Counted from the stretch's first letter, positions 7,737 through 15,540 are shown. The stretch is DNA of 15,674 bases from Gammaproteobacteria bacterium (GCA_013002925.1 JABDLQ010000385.1:1-15674), one strand, 5' to 3'. The notes: generated by a model from the letters alone, not told the origin. Numbers and translations are program-made.

Positions 7737-10700
7737 TCACGATTGCTTGACGGGGTCCTGTTCCAGTTCAATGTTGATACCCAGAGAACGAATCTCCTTG
7801 ATCAGCACGTTGAAGGATTCCGGCATGCCCGGATCCATGGCATGCTCGCCATCGACAATGTTCTTGTACATTTTTGTACGACCCTGAACATCGTCAGACT
7901 TAACCGTCAGCATTTCCTGCAACGTGTAGGAAGCGCCATAAGCTTCCAGCGCCCACACTTCCATTTCTCCAAAGCGCTGACCACCAAACTGGGCTTTACC
8001 ACCCAACGGTTGCTGCGTCACTAGACTGTATGGTCCGGTGGAGCGAGCGTGCATCTTGTCGTCCACGAGATGGTTGAGTTTGAGCATATACATGTAACCC
8101 ACGGTCACCGGTCGTTCGAACCGGATACCCGTGCGTCCGTCGATCAATTGTGCCTGCCCGGTGGCCGGCAAATCGGCCAGTTCGAGCATGTACTTGATCT
8201 CCGACTCTGCGGCCCCGTCAAATACCGGGGTCGCCATCGGCACACCGTTGCGAAGATTGCCCGCCAACTCCAGCACTTCGGCATTTTTCATTGAACCCAG
8301 ACTCTCCGCGCGACCACCGGACTTGTTATACACCTTGTCCAGAAAGTCTCGCAGCTCTGACACATCACCGTTGGCGTCCAGCATCTTGCCAATCTTTAAA
8401 CCCAGACCTTTTGCAGCCCAGCCCAAATGCGTTTCCAGCACCTGGCCCACATTCATGCGTGAAGGCACGCCCAGTGGGTTTAACACGATATCGACCGGCG
8501 TGCCGTCATCCGAATAAGGCATATCTTCCACCGGCACGATGGTTGAAATCACCCCTTTGTTACCGTGACGGCCGGCCATTTTGTCACCCGGCTGAATTCG
8601 ACGCTTGACGGCGAGATAGACTTTCACCATCTTCAGCACGCCCGGCGCCAGGTCATCGCCTGCCGTAATCTTGACCCGCTTCTCTTCGTACCTGGCACGA
8701 AAGTGTTCCTGTTGGTCCTTGAGAAGTTTCGCAGTCTCTTCGAGTTGCTTGTTCGCTTCGTCGTTGCGCAGACGAATCTCAAACCACTTGTCGCGATCAT
8801 GCTCATCCAGGTAAGCCTGGGTAACCTTGCTACCCGCAGCAAGATCCGACGGCCCGCCATCGACGACTTTTCCAAGCAGCAGTTTTTCTATGCGCTGATA
8901 GACATCGCCTTCCAGGATACGCTGCTGATCCGACAAATCCTTCTGCACGCTTTCGAGCTCCGCCGCCTCAATGGCCAGCGCCCGGGAGTCCTTTTCCACG
9001 CCGTCACGGGTAAACACCCGCACGTCGATGACCGTACCATCCATTCCCGGCGGCACCCGCAACGATGTGTCTTTTACATCAGAGGCTTTTTCACCAAAAA
9101 TGGCACGCAGGAGTTTTTCTTCCGGCGTCAGCTGCGTTTCACCTTTTGGCGTTACTTTACCCACCAGGATATCGCCGCCTTTGACTTCCGCGCCGATGAA
9201 CGCGATCCCCGACTCATCAAGCTTACCCAGCGCCGAATCACCGACATTGGGAATATCCGCGGTGATTTCTTCGGAACCCAGCTTGGTATCCCGGGCTACG
9301 CAAGTCAGCTCTTCAATATGAATCGTTGTAAATCGATCTTCCTGTACTACCCGTTCGGAGATCAGAATGGAATCTTCAAAGTTGTAGCCATTCCACGGCA
9401 TAAATGCGACCAGCAGATTCTGCCCAAGTGCCAGTTCTCCAAGATCAGTAGATGGGCCGTCAGCCATGACGTCACCACCTGCGATCACATCCCCGGCTTT
9501 CACCAGCGGCCGCTGATTGATGCAGGTGTTTTGATTGGAGCGGGTGTACTTGGTCAGGTTGTAGATATCGACTCCGGACTCACCCATTGTCGTCTCATCG
9601 TCCCTGACGCGCACGACAATACGGGAAGCGTCCACCGAATCGACGATGCCACCCCGTTTTGCCACCACTGTCACACCAGAATCGACAGCCACGGTGCGCT
9701 CCATGCCAGTTCCCACCAGGGGTTTCTCGGCGCGCAGCGTTGGTACCGCCTGGCGCTGCATATTGGAGCCCATCAGAGCGCGGTTAGCGTCATCATGCTC
9801 CAGAAACGGAATCAGCGAGGCCGCTACCGAAACGATTTGTCGTGGTGACACGTCCATATAGTCAATGCGTTCCGGTGGCATCATGGTAAATTCGTTCATG
9901 TGTCGGCACGACACCAGTTCGTCTTCAAATTCACCTTTATCGGTCAATTCCGCGTTTGCCTGGGCAATGACGTATTCACTTTCTTCAATGGCCGACAAAT
10001 ATTCGATGCCTTTGCGCACCTTGCCACCGCTGACTTTGCGATAGGGTGTTTCCAGAAACCCGTAATCGTTTGTGCGTGCATACACAGCCAGCGAGTTGAT
10101 CAGACCAATATTGGGTCCTTCAGGTGTTTCAATTGGACATACCCGCCCGTAGTGCGTCGGGTGTACGTCACGGACTTCAAAACCGGCTCGTTCGCGCGTC
10201 AATCCACCTGGCCCCAATGCAGAGACCCGCCGCTTGTGCGTCACTTCTGACAACGGGTTGTTCTGATCCATGAACTGCGACAGCTGACTGGAGCCAAAAA
10301 ACTCCTTCACTGCAGCGGCTACCGGCTTGGCGTTGATCATCTCCTGCGGCATCAGACCGTCGGCTTCCGCAGAGGTCAGACGCTCCTTGACGGCACGCTC
10401 GACACGCACCAGACCGATGCGAAACGCGTTTTCAGCCATTTCACCAACGCTGCGAATGCGGCGATTCCCCAGATGGTCAATGTCATCGACCATGCCTTTA
10501 CCGTTACGAATATCAATCAGCGTATGCAACACGGCGATCACGTCTTCACGTGATAAGACCCCTTCACCTTCAGTCTCCTTGCGACCGACACGGCGATTGA
10601 ACTTCATGCGCCCTACCGCCGACAAATCGTAACGCTCGGGGTTAAAAAAGAGGTTTTGAAACAGATTCTCCGCCGCATCTTTTGTCGGCGGCTCACCCGG

Positions 10701-11831
10701 GCGCATCATGCGGTAAATCTCAACCAGCGCTTCGAGACGGTTGGTCGTTGTGTCGATCCGTAGCGTGTTGGAAATGAACGGACCCCGATCGAGATCGTTG
10801 ACATAAAGCGTTTCGATGCTCTCAACGCCGGCACTGACAAACGACTCGATCTGCTCAAGTATCAGCTCATCGTTGGCAGTTGCCAGCACTTCCCCGGTCG
10901 TCGTATCGACCACATCATGGGCGACAATTTTTCCAACCAGGTACTCCGGCGGAACCGCCATGAACTCAATTCCGGCCTTGGTCAGTTCGCGCACGTGGCG
11001 TGCCGTAATGCGTCGCCCTTCCTCCACCAGAACCTTTTTGTTCACCACCAGATCAAACGCCGCCATCTCGCCTTTGAGACGCTCGGGCACCAGTTCCATC
11101 GTGATCTCATCGCCCTGGATCTCGAAACGGTTTTTGTCGAAAAACAGATCCAGGATTTCGTTATTTTCAAGACCCAGCGCTCGCAAAATAATGGTGACCG
11201 GCAATTTGCGACGGCGATCAATACGCGAAAACACAGAATCTTTTGGATCAAACTCGAAATCCAGCCATGAACCGCGATAAGGAATCACGCGGGCAGAATA
11301 AAGCACCTTGCCTGATGAATGCGTCTTACCTTTATCGTGATCAAAAAACACACCAGGTGAACGGTGCAACTGCGATACGATGACCCGTTCGGTGCCGTTA
11401 ATCACAAACGTACCGTTCTCGGTCATCAGGGGTAATTCGCCCAGATAAACTTCCTGCTCACGGACGTCTTTTACCGGTTTCTTCGGACCCGAAGCTTCCT
11501 TGTCGTAAATGACCAGGCGAACTTTCACCCGCAGCGGCGCCGCATAGGTCAAACCACGCAGCTGACATTCCTTGACGTCAAAGACTGGCTTGCCAAGTCG
11601 GTAACTCACATATTCCAGTGCCGCATTGCCGCTGTAGCTGACAATTGGCAATACCGTTTGAAACGCGGCATGCAAACCCTGATCGAGCCGCTCGTCCGGG
11701 TCGATATCAGCCTGCAAAAACTTGTGATAGGAATCCAGCTGAATTGACAGCAGATACGGTACGTTGAGAATACTCGGGCGTTTGCCAAAATCCTTGCGGA
11801 TGCGCTTTTTCTCGGTAAAAGCATAAGCCAT
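7737..11831 (-). CDS. rpoB: DNA-directed RNA polymerase subunit beta
   Basis: Beta is the second catalytic subunit of RNA polymerase and the target of rifamycins. The 1364-residue product is slightly longer than E. coli (1342) and starts MAYAFTEKKRIRKDFGKRPS. The rifampicin region GSSQLSQFMDQNNPLSE begins near residue 513. Asp522, His532 and Ser537 correspond to E. coli D516, H526 and S531 and are all wild type. The sequence downstream (HKRRVSALGPGGL, RPVHP-type and ETPEGPNIGLINSL motifs) is intact. Start choice is firm: ATG is preceded by GAGGT with eight bases between. The 188-base upstream gap holds an attenuator-like hairpin. The stop is TGA, the only TGA stop in the window. Confidence 0.98.
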   Translation of the reverse strand: MAYAFTEKKRIRKDFGKRPSILNVPYLLSIQLDSYHKFLQADIDPDERLDQGLHAAFQTVLPIVSYSGNAALEYVSYRLGKPVFDVKECQLRGLTYAAPLRVKVRLVIYDKEASGPKKPVKDVREQEVYLGELPLMTENGTFVINGTERVIVSQLHRSPGVFFDHDKGKTHSSGKVLYSARVIPYRGSWLDFEFDPKDSVFSRIDRRRKLPVTIILRALGLENNEILDLFFDKNRFEIQGDEITMELVPERLKGEMAAFDLVVNKKVLVEEGRRITARHVRELTKAGIEFMAVPPEYLVGKIVAHDVVDTTTGEVLATANDELILEQIESFVSAGVESIETLYVNDLDRGPFISNTLRIDTTTNRLEALVEIYRMMRPGEPPTKDAAENLFQNLFFNPERYDLSAVGRMKFNRRVGRKETEGEGVLSREDVIAVLHTLIDIRNGKGMVDDIDHLGNRRIRSVGEMAENAFRIGLVRVERAVKERLTSAEADGLMPQEMINAKPVAAAVKEFFGSSQLSQFMDQNNPLSEVTHKRRVSALGPGGLTRERAGFEVRDVHPTHYGRVCPIETPEGPNIGLINSLAVYARTNDYGFLETPYRKVSGGKVRKGIEYLSAIEESEYVIAQANAELTDKGEFEDELVSCRHMNEFTMMPPERIDYMDVSPRQIVSVAASLIPFLEHDDANRALMGSNMQRQAVPTLRAEKPLVGTGMERTVAVDSGVTVVAKRGGIVDSVDASRIVVRVRDDETTMGESGVDIYNLTKYTRSNQNTCINQRPLVKAGDVIAGGDVMADGPSTDLGELALGQNLLVAFMPWNGYNFEDSILISERVVQEDRFTTIHIEELTCVARDTKLGSEEITADIPNVGDSALGKLDESGIAFIGAEVKGGDILVGKVTPKGETQLTPEEKLLRAIFGEKASDVKDTSLRVPPGMDGTVIDVRVFTRDGVEKDSRALAIEAAELESVQKDLSDQQRILEGDVYQRIEKLLLGKVVDGGPSDLAAGSKVTQAYLDEHDRDKWFEIRLRNDEANKQLEETAKLLKDQQEHFRARYEEKRVKITAGDDLAPGVLKMVKVYLAVKRRIQPGDKMAGRHGNKGVISTIVPVEDMPYSDDGTPVDIVLNPLGVPSRMNVGQVLETHLGWAAKGLGLKIGKMLDANGDVSELRDFLDKVYNKSGGRAESLGSMKNAEVLELAGNLRNGVPMATPVFDGAAESEIKYMLELADLPATGQAQLIDGRTGIRFERPVTVGYMYMLKLNHLVDDKMHARSTGPYSLVTQQPLGGKAQFGGQRFGEMEVWALEAYGASYTLQEMLTVKSDDVQGRTKMYKNIVDGEHAMDPGMPESFNVLIKEIRSLGINIELEQDPVKQS

Positions 11832-11904
11832 GGGCGTTGACCTCGTGTTTATGTCTCAGGCTGTTCAGCGGTTTACACCGGCAGGGGCAGCCCTAAATCC
11901 CCCG

Positions 11905-11921
11905 AATTTGATCTTCAAATT
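11905..11921 (-). repeat. AT-rich inverted repeat in the rpoB leader
   Basis: AATTTGA (minus strand, 11915-11921) pairs with TCAAATT (11905-11911) around AGA. It lies immediately downstream of the GC-rich hairpin at 11926-11960 and overlaps the end of that hairpin's T-rich tail. The seven AT-dominated pairs would be weak in RNA. It could be a processing determinant or incidental. Confidence 0.4.
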
Positions 11922-11925
11922 AAAC

Positions 11926-11960
11926 CGCAAATGCCGGCGGTTCTCACCGCCGGCAATGCG
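11926..11960 (-). terminator. rplL-rpoB attenuator-like hairpin
   Basis: On the minus strand TGCCGGCGG pairs perfectly with CCGCCGGCA (nine pairs, loop TGAGAA). A further four pairs (CGCA with TGCG) lie outside a small internal loop. A GTTTAATTTG tail follows, which is T-rich but not a clean T run, so termination is probably partial. In E. coli the same gap holds an attenuator that lets only a fraction of polymerases continue into rpoBC, plus an RNase III site. Position and structure suggest the same role here, lowering RpoB/RpoC output relative to L7/L12. Confidence 0.7.
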
Positions 11961-12019
11961 CTTTAATATTGTCGTCAGTGACCGTTTATAAAACGGGCAC
12001 CGGCAACCGTCCGCAGGTC

Positions 12020-12400
12020 TTACTTGATCTCGACTGCGGCGCCAACTTCTTCCAGTTGCTTTTTGATGTCTTCCGCTTCGTCCTTGGAAACACCATCTTT
12101 GACGGTCGCAGGTGCGCCTTCAACGAGGTCTTTCGCTTCTTTCAAACCCAAGCCGGTAATGCCACGAACTGCTTTGATGACCGGTACTTTGTTGGCACCA
12201 AAACTACTCATCACCACTTCAAACTCGGTTTGCTCTTCTGCAGCAGCAGCACCGTCGCCAGCAGGACCTGCAGCAGCAACCGCCACTGGCGCCGCTGCCG
12301 ATACACCAAATTTTTCTTCCATCGCGTTGATCAGATCAACCACTTCCATCACGCTCATGCCAGAAATTGTTTCTAAAATATCGTCTGTTGATACAGCCAT
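12020..12400 (-). CDS. rplL: 50S ribosomal protein L7/L12
   Basis: This is the multicopy stalk protein that recruits translational GTPases to the ribosome. The 126-residue product (E. coli 121) has three expected parts. The N-terminal dimerisation domain (about 1-35) is followed by a flexible hinge of Ala, Gly and Pro (about 36-55), and then the C-terminal domain with the conserved VIKAVRGITGLGLKEAKDLV segment that contacts EF-G and EF-Tu. The start ATG is preceded by GGAGAG, a good Shine-Dalgarno, as expected for a protein made in several copies per ribosome. It lies 52 bases after rplJ, with which it forms the L10 operon pair. The stop is TAA. Confidence 0.98.
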   Translation of the reverse strand: MAVSTDDILETISGMSVMEVVDLINAMEEKFGVSAAAPVAVAAAGPAGDGAAAAEEQTEFEVVMSSFGANKVPVIKAVRGITGLGLKEAKDLVEGAPATVKDGVSKDEAEDIKKQLEEVGAAVEIK

Positions 12401-12452
12401 TGTTCTCTCCGAAAAGTATTACCTGATTAATAAAATCTGAATTACAGCCAAA

Positions 12453-12980
12453 CTACGCCGCTTCCTTTTGCTCGCGTATTGCGGCAACAGTGCGCACCAG
12501 TTTGGTATGTGGTTCTGCCAGGGTGCGGACGAATTTCTCTATAGGTGCTTTCATCACACCCATGAGCATCGCCAGCGCCTGATCGCGCGTCGGCAAATCT
12601 GCCAGCTTTGCGAGCTGCTCAGCAGGCAGCAAATCGCCACCGACAGACAGCATCTTGACAACCAGCTTGTCATTCTCTTTGGTGAAGTCTTTAATAATTC
12701 GCGCAGCGGCGCCTGGGTCTTCCATGGAAAACGCCAGCACTAAAGGCCCGGACATCGAGTCATTCATACACTCAAAATCTGTACCTTCAAGCGCCCGCCT
12801 GGCGAGCGAATTTTTGACAACCCGCAGATAAACGCCGGATTTGTGTGCCTCCACACGCAATCGGGTCAGCTGTTCCACTGTCAGTCCGCGATACTCGGCG
12901 CCAATGGCCGAAAGGGCCTCTGATGCCACCGCATTCACTTGCGCGACCACTTCTTTCTTTTTACTGAAGGTTAATGCCAT
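12453..12980 (-). CDS. rplJ: 50S ribosomal protein L10
   Basis: L10 anchors L7/L12 dimers to 23S rRNA at the GTPase-associated centre. The 175-residue product (E. coli 165) begins MALTFSKKKEVVAQV, has the RVVKNSLARRALEGT segment around residues 53-67 in the RNA-binding domain, and ends in a long helix that binds L7/L12 dimers. The start ATG has AGGAGA six bases upstream. The 242-base region before it folds into an L10-leader structure. By analogy with E. coli, the L10-L12 complex binds it and represses translation of rplJL. The stop is TAG. Confidence 0.98.
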   Translation of the reverse strand: MALTFSKKKEVVAQVNAVASEALSAIGAEYRGLTVEQLTRLRVEAHKSGVYLRVVKNSLARRALEGTDFECMNDSMSGPLVLAFSMEDPGAAARIIKDFTKENDKLVVKMLSVGGDLLPAEQLAKLADLPTRDQALAMLMGVMKAPIEKFVRTLAEPHTKLVRTVAAIREQKEAA

Positions 12981-13008
12981 ACGACATCTCCTGATGTGGC
13001 CAAAAACC

Positions 13009-13173
13009 GGATAACCCGAAAGTTATCCACTCGTGTGACGGTGACCGCGGTCTTCAGACGTAGGTAACACCATCTGCGCAGGCCATTCAATTAAGCCACC
13101 GGGGTTCAGCCGGCAGCGCCTGCGGTCTTAGATGAGCCATTGTTGCCGGTGCTTCCACCAGCGTTACAACGGC
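13009..13173 (-). promoter_or_regulatory. L10 leader (autoregulatory mRNA structure of rplJL)
   Basis: The rplA-rplJ gap folds into several good helices on the minus strand. An outer helix CATCT/AGATG (13130-13134 with 13071-13075) leads through an asymmetric AAGAC/C internal loop into CGCAGGC/GCCTGCG (13118-13124 with 13077-13083). That encloses GCTGCCGG/CCGGTGGC and an unpaired TTAATTGAATG. Upstream is a 14-pair hairpin (13136-13173) with a GAAG loop. Near rplJ is a 7-pair hairpin (13009-13028). Location, the asymmetric kink-like loop and the unpaired purine/U segment match the known L10 leader of proteobacteria, which L10-L12 binds to repress translation. The exact limits are my estimate. 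Confidence 0.75.
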
Positions 13174-13188
13174 AAGCCTTCCTTTGCA

Positions 13189-13205
13189 GCGGAGACGTGC
13201 TCCGC
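13189..13205 (-). repeat. Hairpin just after rplA
   Basis: GCGGAG pairs perfectly with CTCCGC around a five-base CACGT loop, 17 bases beyond the rplA stop. It is followed by TGCAAAGG rather than a T run, so it is not an intrinsic terminator. It could stabilise the 3' end of a processed rplK-rplA message or belong to the L10 leader fold. Confidence 0.45.
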
Positions 13206-13222
13206 ATCCTTTTACAACTCGA

Positions 13223-13918
13223 TTACAGACTCAGTGACGACTGATCGACCGGGATACCCGGACCCATCGTCGAGGAGACGGTAACTTTTTTGAAATACAC
13301 ACCTTTTGCAGAGGAAGGCTTGGCTTTTTGCAAGTCTCCCATCAATGCATTGAGGTTTTCATGCAGCTTGGTGGTGTCAAAATCGGACTTGCCGATCGTA
13401 CAGTGAATGATGCCGCCTTTGTCGGTGCGATAACGAACCTGCCCCGCTTTGGCGTTTTGCACTGCCGTTGTCACATCAGCGGTCACCGTACCAACCTTAG
13501 GGTTTGGCATCAGGCCGCGCGGACCCAGAATCTGGCCCAGCTTGCCCACCACCCGCATCGCGTCGGGTGTTGCAATGACAACATCAAAATCCAGGGCACC
13601 CCCCTGGATTTCTTCGGCCAGATCATCAAAGCCGATTTTGTCGGCACCGGCCTCTTTGGCCGCATCGGCATTGGCCCCTTGTGCAAAGACAGCGACACGC
13701 ACGGTTTTTCCAGTACCGTTTGGCAGCACGGTTGCGCCACGCACGACCTGATCCGATTTTCGCGGGTCAACGCCCAGATTCACAGAGACATCGATGGATT
13801 CAGTAAACTTTGCACCGGCCAGCTCTTTGGCCAGACTCAAGGCGTCGTCAATCGCGTACAACTTGTCGCGATCGAGCTTTTCGCGTGCCTGTGCTTTTCG
13901 TTTTGATATTTTCGCCAT
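13223..13918 (-). CDS. rplA: 50S ribosomal protein L1
   Basis: L1 binds 23S rRNA at the mobile stalk beside the E site and helps eject deacylated tRNA. The 231-residue product (E. coli 234) closely follows the family. Visible landmarks are KFTESIDVSVNLGVDPRKSD (about 38-57), VRGATVLPNGTGK, the LGPRGLMPNPKVGTVT block in domain II, and KGVYFKKVTVSSTMGPGIPV near the end. The ATG is two bases after the rplK stop and the Shine-Dalgarno GGAGGG lies within the end of rplK, so the two genes are translationally coupled. In E. coli L1 also represses this pair by binding the rplK leader. The stop is TAA. Confidence 0.98.
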   Translation of the reverse strand: MAKISKRKAQAREKLDRDKLYAIDDALSLAKELAGAKFTESIDVSVNLGVDPRKSDQVVRGATVLPNGTGKTVRVAVFAQGANADAAKEAGADKIGFDDLAEEIQGGALDFDVVIATPDAMRVVGKLGQILGPRGLMPNPKVGTVTADVTTAVQNAKAGQVRYRTDKGGIIHCTIGKSDFDTTKLHENLNALMGDLQKAKPSSAKGVYFKKVTVSSTMGPGIPVDQSSLSL

Positions 13919-13920
13919 GG

Positions 13921-14349
13921 TTATCCCTCCACTTCCAGACCCATACTGCGGGCACTGCCGGTGATGATATTCACGGCTGCGTCGAGGTCCTTGGCGTTCA
14001 GATCCACCATTTTCATTTCGGCAATTTCTTCCAGTTGCTTGCGCGTGACTTTGCCGACTTTCCTGGTGTTGGGCTCTCCACTACCGCTTTTGATGCCCAC
14101 TGCCTTTTTCAGCAGCACGGACGCCGGTGGCGTCTTCGAAATAAACGTAAAGCTGCGATCGGAAAACACCGAAATCACTACCGGTATGGGCATCCCCGGT
14201 TCCATGCCCTGAGTATGGGCATTGAATGCCTTGCAAAATTCCATAATGTTCACGCCGTGCTGACCCAAAGCCGGCCCAACGGGTGGGCTGGGGTTCGCCT
14301 GCCCGGCAGGAATCTGAAGCTTTATATAGCTTTCAATCTTTTTTGCCAT
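13921..14349 (-). CDS. rplK: 50S ribosomal protein L11
   Basis: L11 forms the GTPase-associated centre with L10 and 23S rRNA and is needed for RelA activation on stalled ribosomes. The 142-residue product equals the E. coli length. It has the proline-rich linker QIPAGQANPSPPVGPALGQH (about 13-32) and the C-terminal rRNA-binding domain with KVGKVTRKQLEEIA. The frame is open 16 codons further upstream (MRMGSLTAFV...). The start chosen is ATG at 14347-14349, because GAGGAT (14357-14362) sits seven bases before it and MAKKIESYIKL is the family N-terminus. The gene lies 109 bases after nusG. The stop is TAA. Confidence 0.98.
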   Translation of the reverse strand: MAKKIESYIKLQIPAGQANPSPPVGPALGQHGVNIMEFCKAFNAHTQGMEPGMPIPVVISVFSDRSFTFISKTPPASVLLKKAVGIKSGSGEPNTRKVGKVTRKQLEEIAEMKMVDLNAKDLDAAVNIITGSARSMGLEVEG

Positions 14350-14363
14350 GTTTTTTATCCTCG

Positions 14364-14390
14364 TGGGTACAAACGCCGTCAGGCTCCCCA
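14364..14390 (-). promoter_or_regulatory. Possible L1-binding site in the rplK leader
   Basis: On the minus strand TGGG (14387-14390) can pair with CCCA (14364-14367) and GCC (14382-14384) with GGC (14375-14377). These are separated by a two-versus-seven-base asymmetric internal loop with GA on the short side and capped by TGAC. Two short helices joined by an asymmetric loop resemble the L1 target on 23S rRNA, and the position just before rplK is where E. coli L1 acts. The helices are short, so this is a candidate only. Confidence 0.35.
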
Positions 14391-14458
14391 TGCGCACTCA
14401 CTGTGTAATGATTACGCTGTCTGTGCCGGCCAATGCCAGCGTCCCAGATCGATCAGCG

Positions 14459-14992
14459 CTAGGCTTTTTCGACCTGTCCAAAATCCAGTTCGACCGGCGT
14501 CGACCGGCCCAAAATCTGCACCGCGACGCGCAGTTTACTTTTCTCGTAGTTCACATGGTCGACGACGCCGTTGAAATCGTTGAACGGCCCGTCCACGACG
14601 CGCACCACTTCACCGGGTTCAAACAGCACTTTCGGACGCGGTTTGTCCACCCCTTCCTGCACCCGTTGCAAAATTTTGTTCGCTTCGGCGTCAGTGATCG
14701 GTGCTGGTCGATCCGAGGAACCCCCGATAAACCCAAGTACTTTGGGAACTTCTTTTACCAGGTGCCAGGTCTCCTCATCCATTTCCATCTGCACGAGTAC
14801 GTAGCCCGGAAAGAACTTGCGCTCGCTTTTGCGCTTGCTGCCTTCCTTCATCTCGACAACTTCTTCCGTCGGCACCAGTATCTCGCCAAACTTGTCCTCG
14901 AGACCGTGCTGCTTGATGCGCTCAGTCAGCGATTGTCGCACTTTGTGCTCGAAATTCGAGTACGCGTGCACCACATACCAGCGTAAAGCCAT
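14459..14992 (-). CDS. nusG: Transcription termination/antitermination factor NusG
   Basis: NusG binds the RNA polymerase clamp, reduces pausing, helps Rho-dependent termination and links polymerase to the leading ribosome. The 177-residue product (E. coli 181) begins MALRWYVVHAYSNFEHKVRQ. An NGN domain occupies about 1-110 and includes RKFFPGYVLVQMEM. The C-terminal KOW domain (about 125-177) contains FEPGEVVRVVDGPFNDFNG. It is ordinary NusG rather than the RfaH paralogue, judging by its operon position and this KOW sequence. The ATG abuts the secE TAG stop with no intervening base, and the Shine-Dalgarno GAGGGG lies inside secE, so translation is coupled. The stop is TAG. Confidence 0.98.
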   Translation of the reverse strand: MALRWYVVHAYSNFEHKVRQSLTERIKQHGLEDKFGEILVPTEEVVEMKEGSKRKSERKFFPGYVLVQMEMDEETWHLVKEVPKVLGFIGGSSDRPAPITDAEANKILQRVQEGVDKPRPKVLFEPGEVVRVVDGPFNDFNGVVDHVNYEKSKLRVAVQILGRSTPVELDFGQVEKA

Positions 14993-15373
14993 CTAGCCTG
15001 TTCCCCTCAGGAAGCTCACTCCCATTGACAGGAAAAAATCCAGAATCCAGAAGAAAAAGCCCATCAAAAACGAAAAGACAATAACGGCAATCGCCTGGCC
15101 AATGGCGTCCTGGCGCGAAGGCCAGACCACTTTGCGCCACTCGATACGGGCACCGTGAACAAATTTCCAGAAGTCCTTGCCAAATTGCGACACGGACGCA
15201 ATCAGGCCGCCCGCCGCCAGCCCGCCAACAACCGACAAAAAGCGGAAGACGGTCGGCTGACCTTCAAGATAGTAGTAGGCCACAACCCCACCGATGACGG
15301 CCGCAATCGCGAGGGCCATCAGCAGCTTGTCATTAAAGCCAGGCTCTGTTTGTTCTGTACTCGTTGTCGTCAT
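14993..15373 (-). CDS. secE: Preprotein translocase subunit SecE
   Basis: SecE is the essential clamp subunit of the SecYEG channel in the inner membrane. The protein has three hydrophobic segments (about residues 17-37, 43-62 and 92-122 counted from the upstream GTG), as in E. coli SecE. Between the second and third is the conserved cytoplasmic amphipathic helix with EWRKVVWPSRQDA, the family signature. Two starts are adjacent: GTG at 15374-15376 (127 residues) and ATG at 15371-15373 (126 residues). I chose ATG because neither has a clear Shine-Dalgarno and the residues are otherwise identical. It lies 24-27 bases after tRNA-Trp with no promoter visible, so it is probably cotranscribed with the tRNA and perhaps tuf. 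The stop is TAG. Confidence 0.96.
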   Translation of the reverse strand: MTTTSTEQTEPGFNDKLLMALAIAAVIGGVVAYYYLEGQPTVFRFLSVVGGLAAGGLIASVSQFGKDFWKFVHGARIEWRKVVWPSRQDAIGQAIAVIVFSFLMGFFFWILDFFLSMGVSFLRGTG

Positions 15374-15400
15374 CACTCGTTACCAAACCCAGTCGGGCAA

Positions 15401-15476
15401 TGGCAGGCCAGGAGGGAATCGAACCCCCAACCTACGGTTTTGGAGACCGTCGCTCTGCCAATTGAGCTACTGGCCT
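15401..15476 (-). tRNA. trnW: tRNA-Trp (anticodon CCA)
   Basis: The 76-base minus-strand gene folds as a canonical cloverleaf. The acceptor stem AGGCCAG pairs perfectly with CTGGCCT (seven pairs), followed by discriminator G and an encoded CCA end. The anticodon loop CTCCAAA sits on an ACGGT/ACCGT stem and reads CCA, which decodes UGG (Trp). The T loop GGTTCGATTCC is normal. It is very close in sequence to E. coli tRNA-Trp. Its position between tuf and secE is conserved in Pseudomonas-type gammaproteobacteria. The mature tRNA must be cut out of an mRNA-containing transcript. Confidence 0.98.
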
Positions 15477-15495
15477 TCTCCTGTCAGGGACACCA

Positions 15496-15517
15496 AGGCC
15501 GGTCAAAAGACCGGCCT
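15496..15517 (-). promoter_or_regulatory. Hairpin between tuf and tRNA-Trp (processing site or weak terminator)
   Basis: AGGCCGGTC pairs perfectly with GACCGGCCT (nine pairs) around a TTTT loop. It starts 23 bases after the tuf stop and ends 19 bases before the tRNA 5' end. On the minus strand it is followed by TGGTGTCC, with no T run, so strong intrinsic termination is unlikely. It may stabilise the 3' end of tuf mRNA or mark a processing point ahead of the tRNA. Confidence 0.55.
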
Positions 15518-15540
15518 GTTGTGTACCCTAAAACTCTTTT

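Noticed and set aside
8565..9848. A 427-codon open frame on the plus strand opposite rpoB, and a 385-codon one opposite rpoC (4768-5925)
   Set aside because: They lie wholly inside certain genes on the other strand, have no recognisable motifs and arise from codon usage in conserved genes. They read as antisense shadows.
10226..10292. Possible rifampicin-resistance substitutions in RpoB, or streptomycin-resistance changes in RpsL
   Set aside because: All the classical positions read (RpoB D516, H526, S531 equivalents; RpsL K42, K87) are wild type.
13043..13052. Perfect 10-base palindrome GACCGCGGTC in the L10 leader
   Set aside because: It has no loop to form an RNA hairpin and no flanking symmetry, so it is more likely incidental within a structured GC-rich leader.
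14350..14397. Extended rplK start adding 16 residues (MRMGSLTAFV...)
   Set aside because: The family N-terminus is MAKKIESYIKL, and a GAGGAT Shine-Dalgarno stands seven bases before that ATG.
14405..14415. Short palindrome GTAAT-C-ATTAC in the nusG-rplK gap as an operator
   Set aside because: Five bases per arm are expected by chance in a leader of this size, and no promoter was seen next to it.
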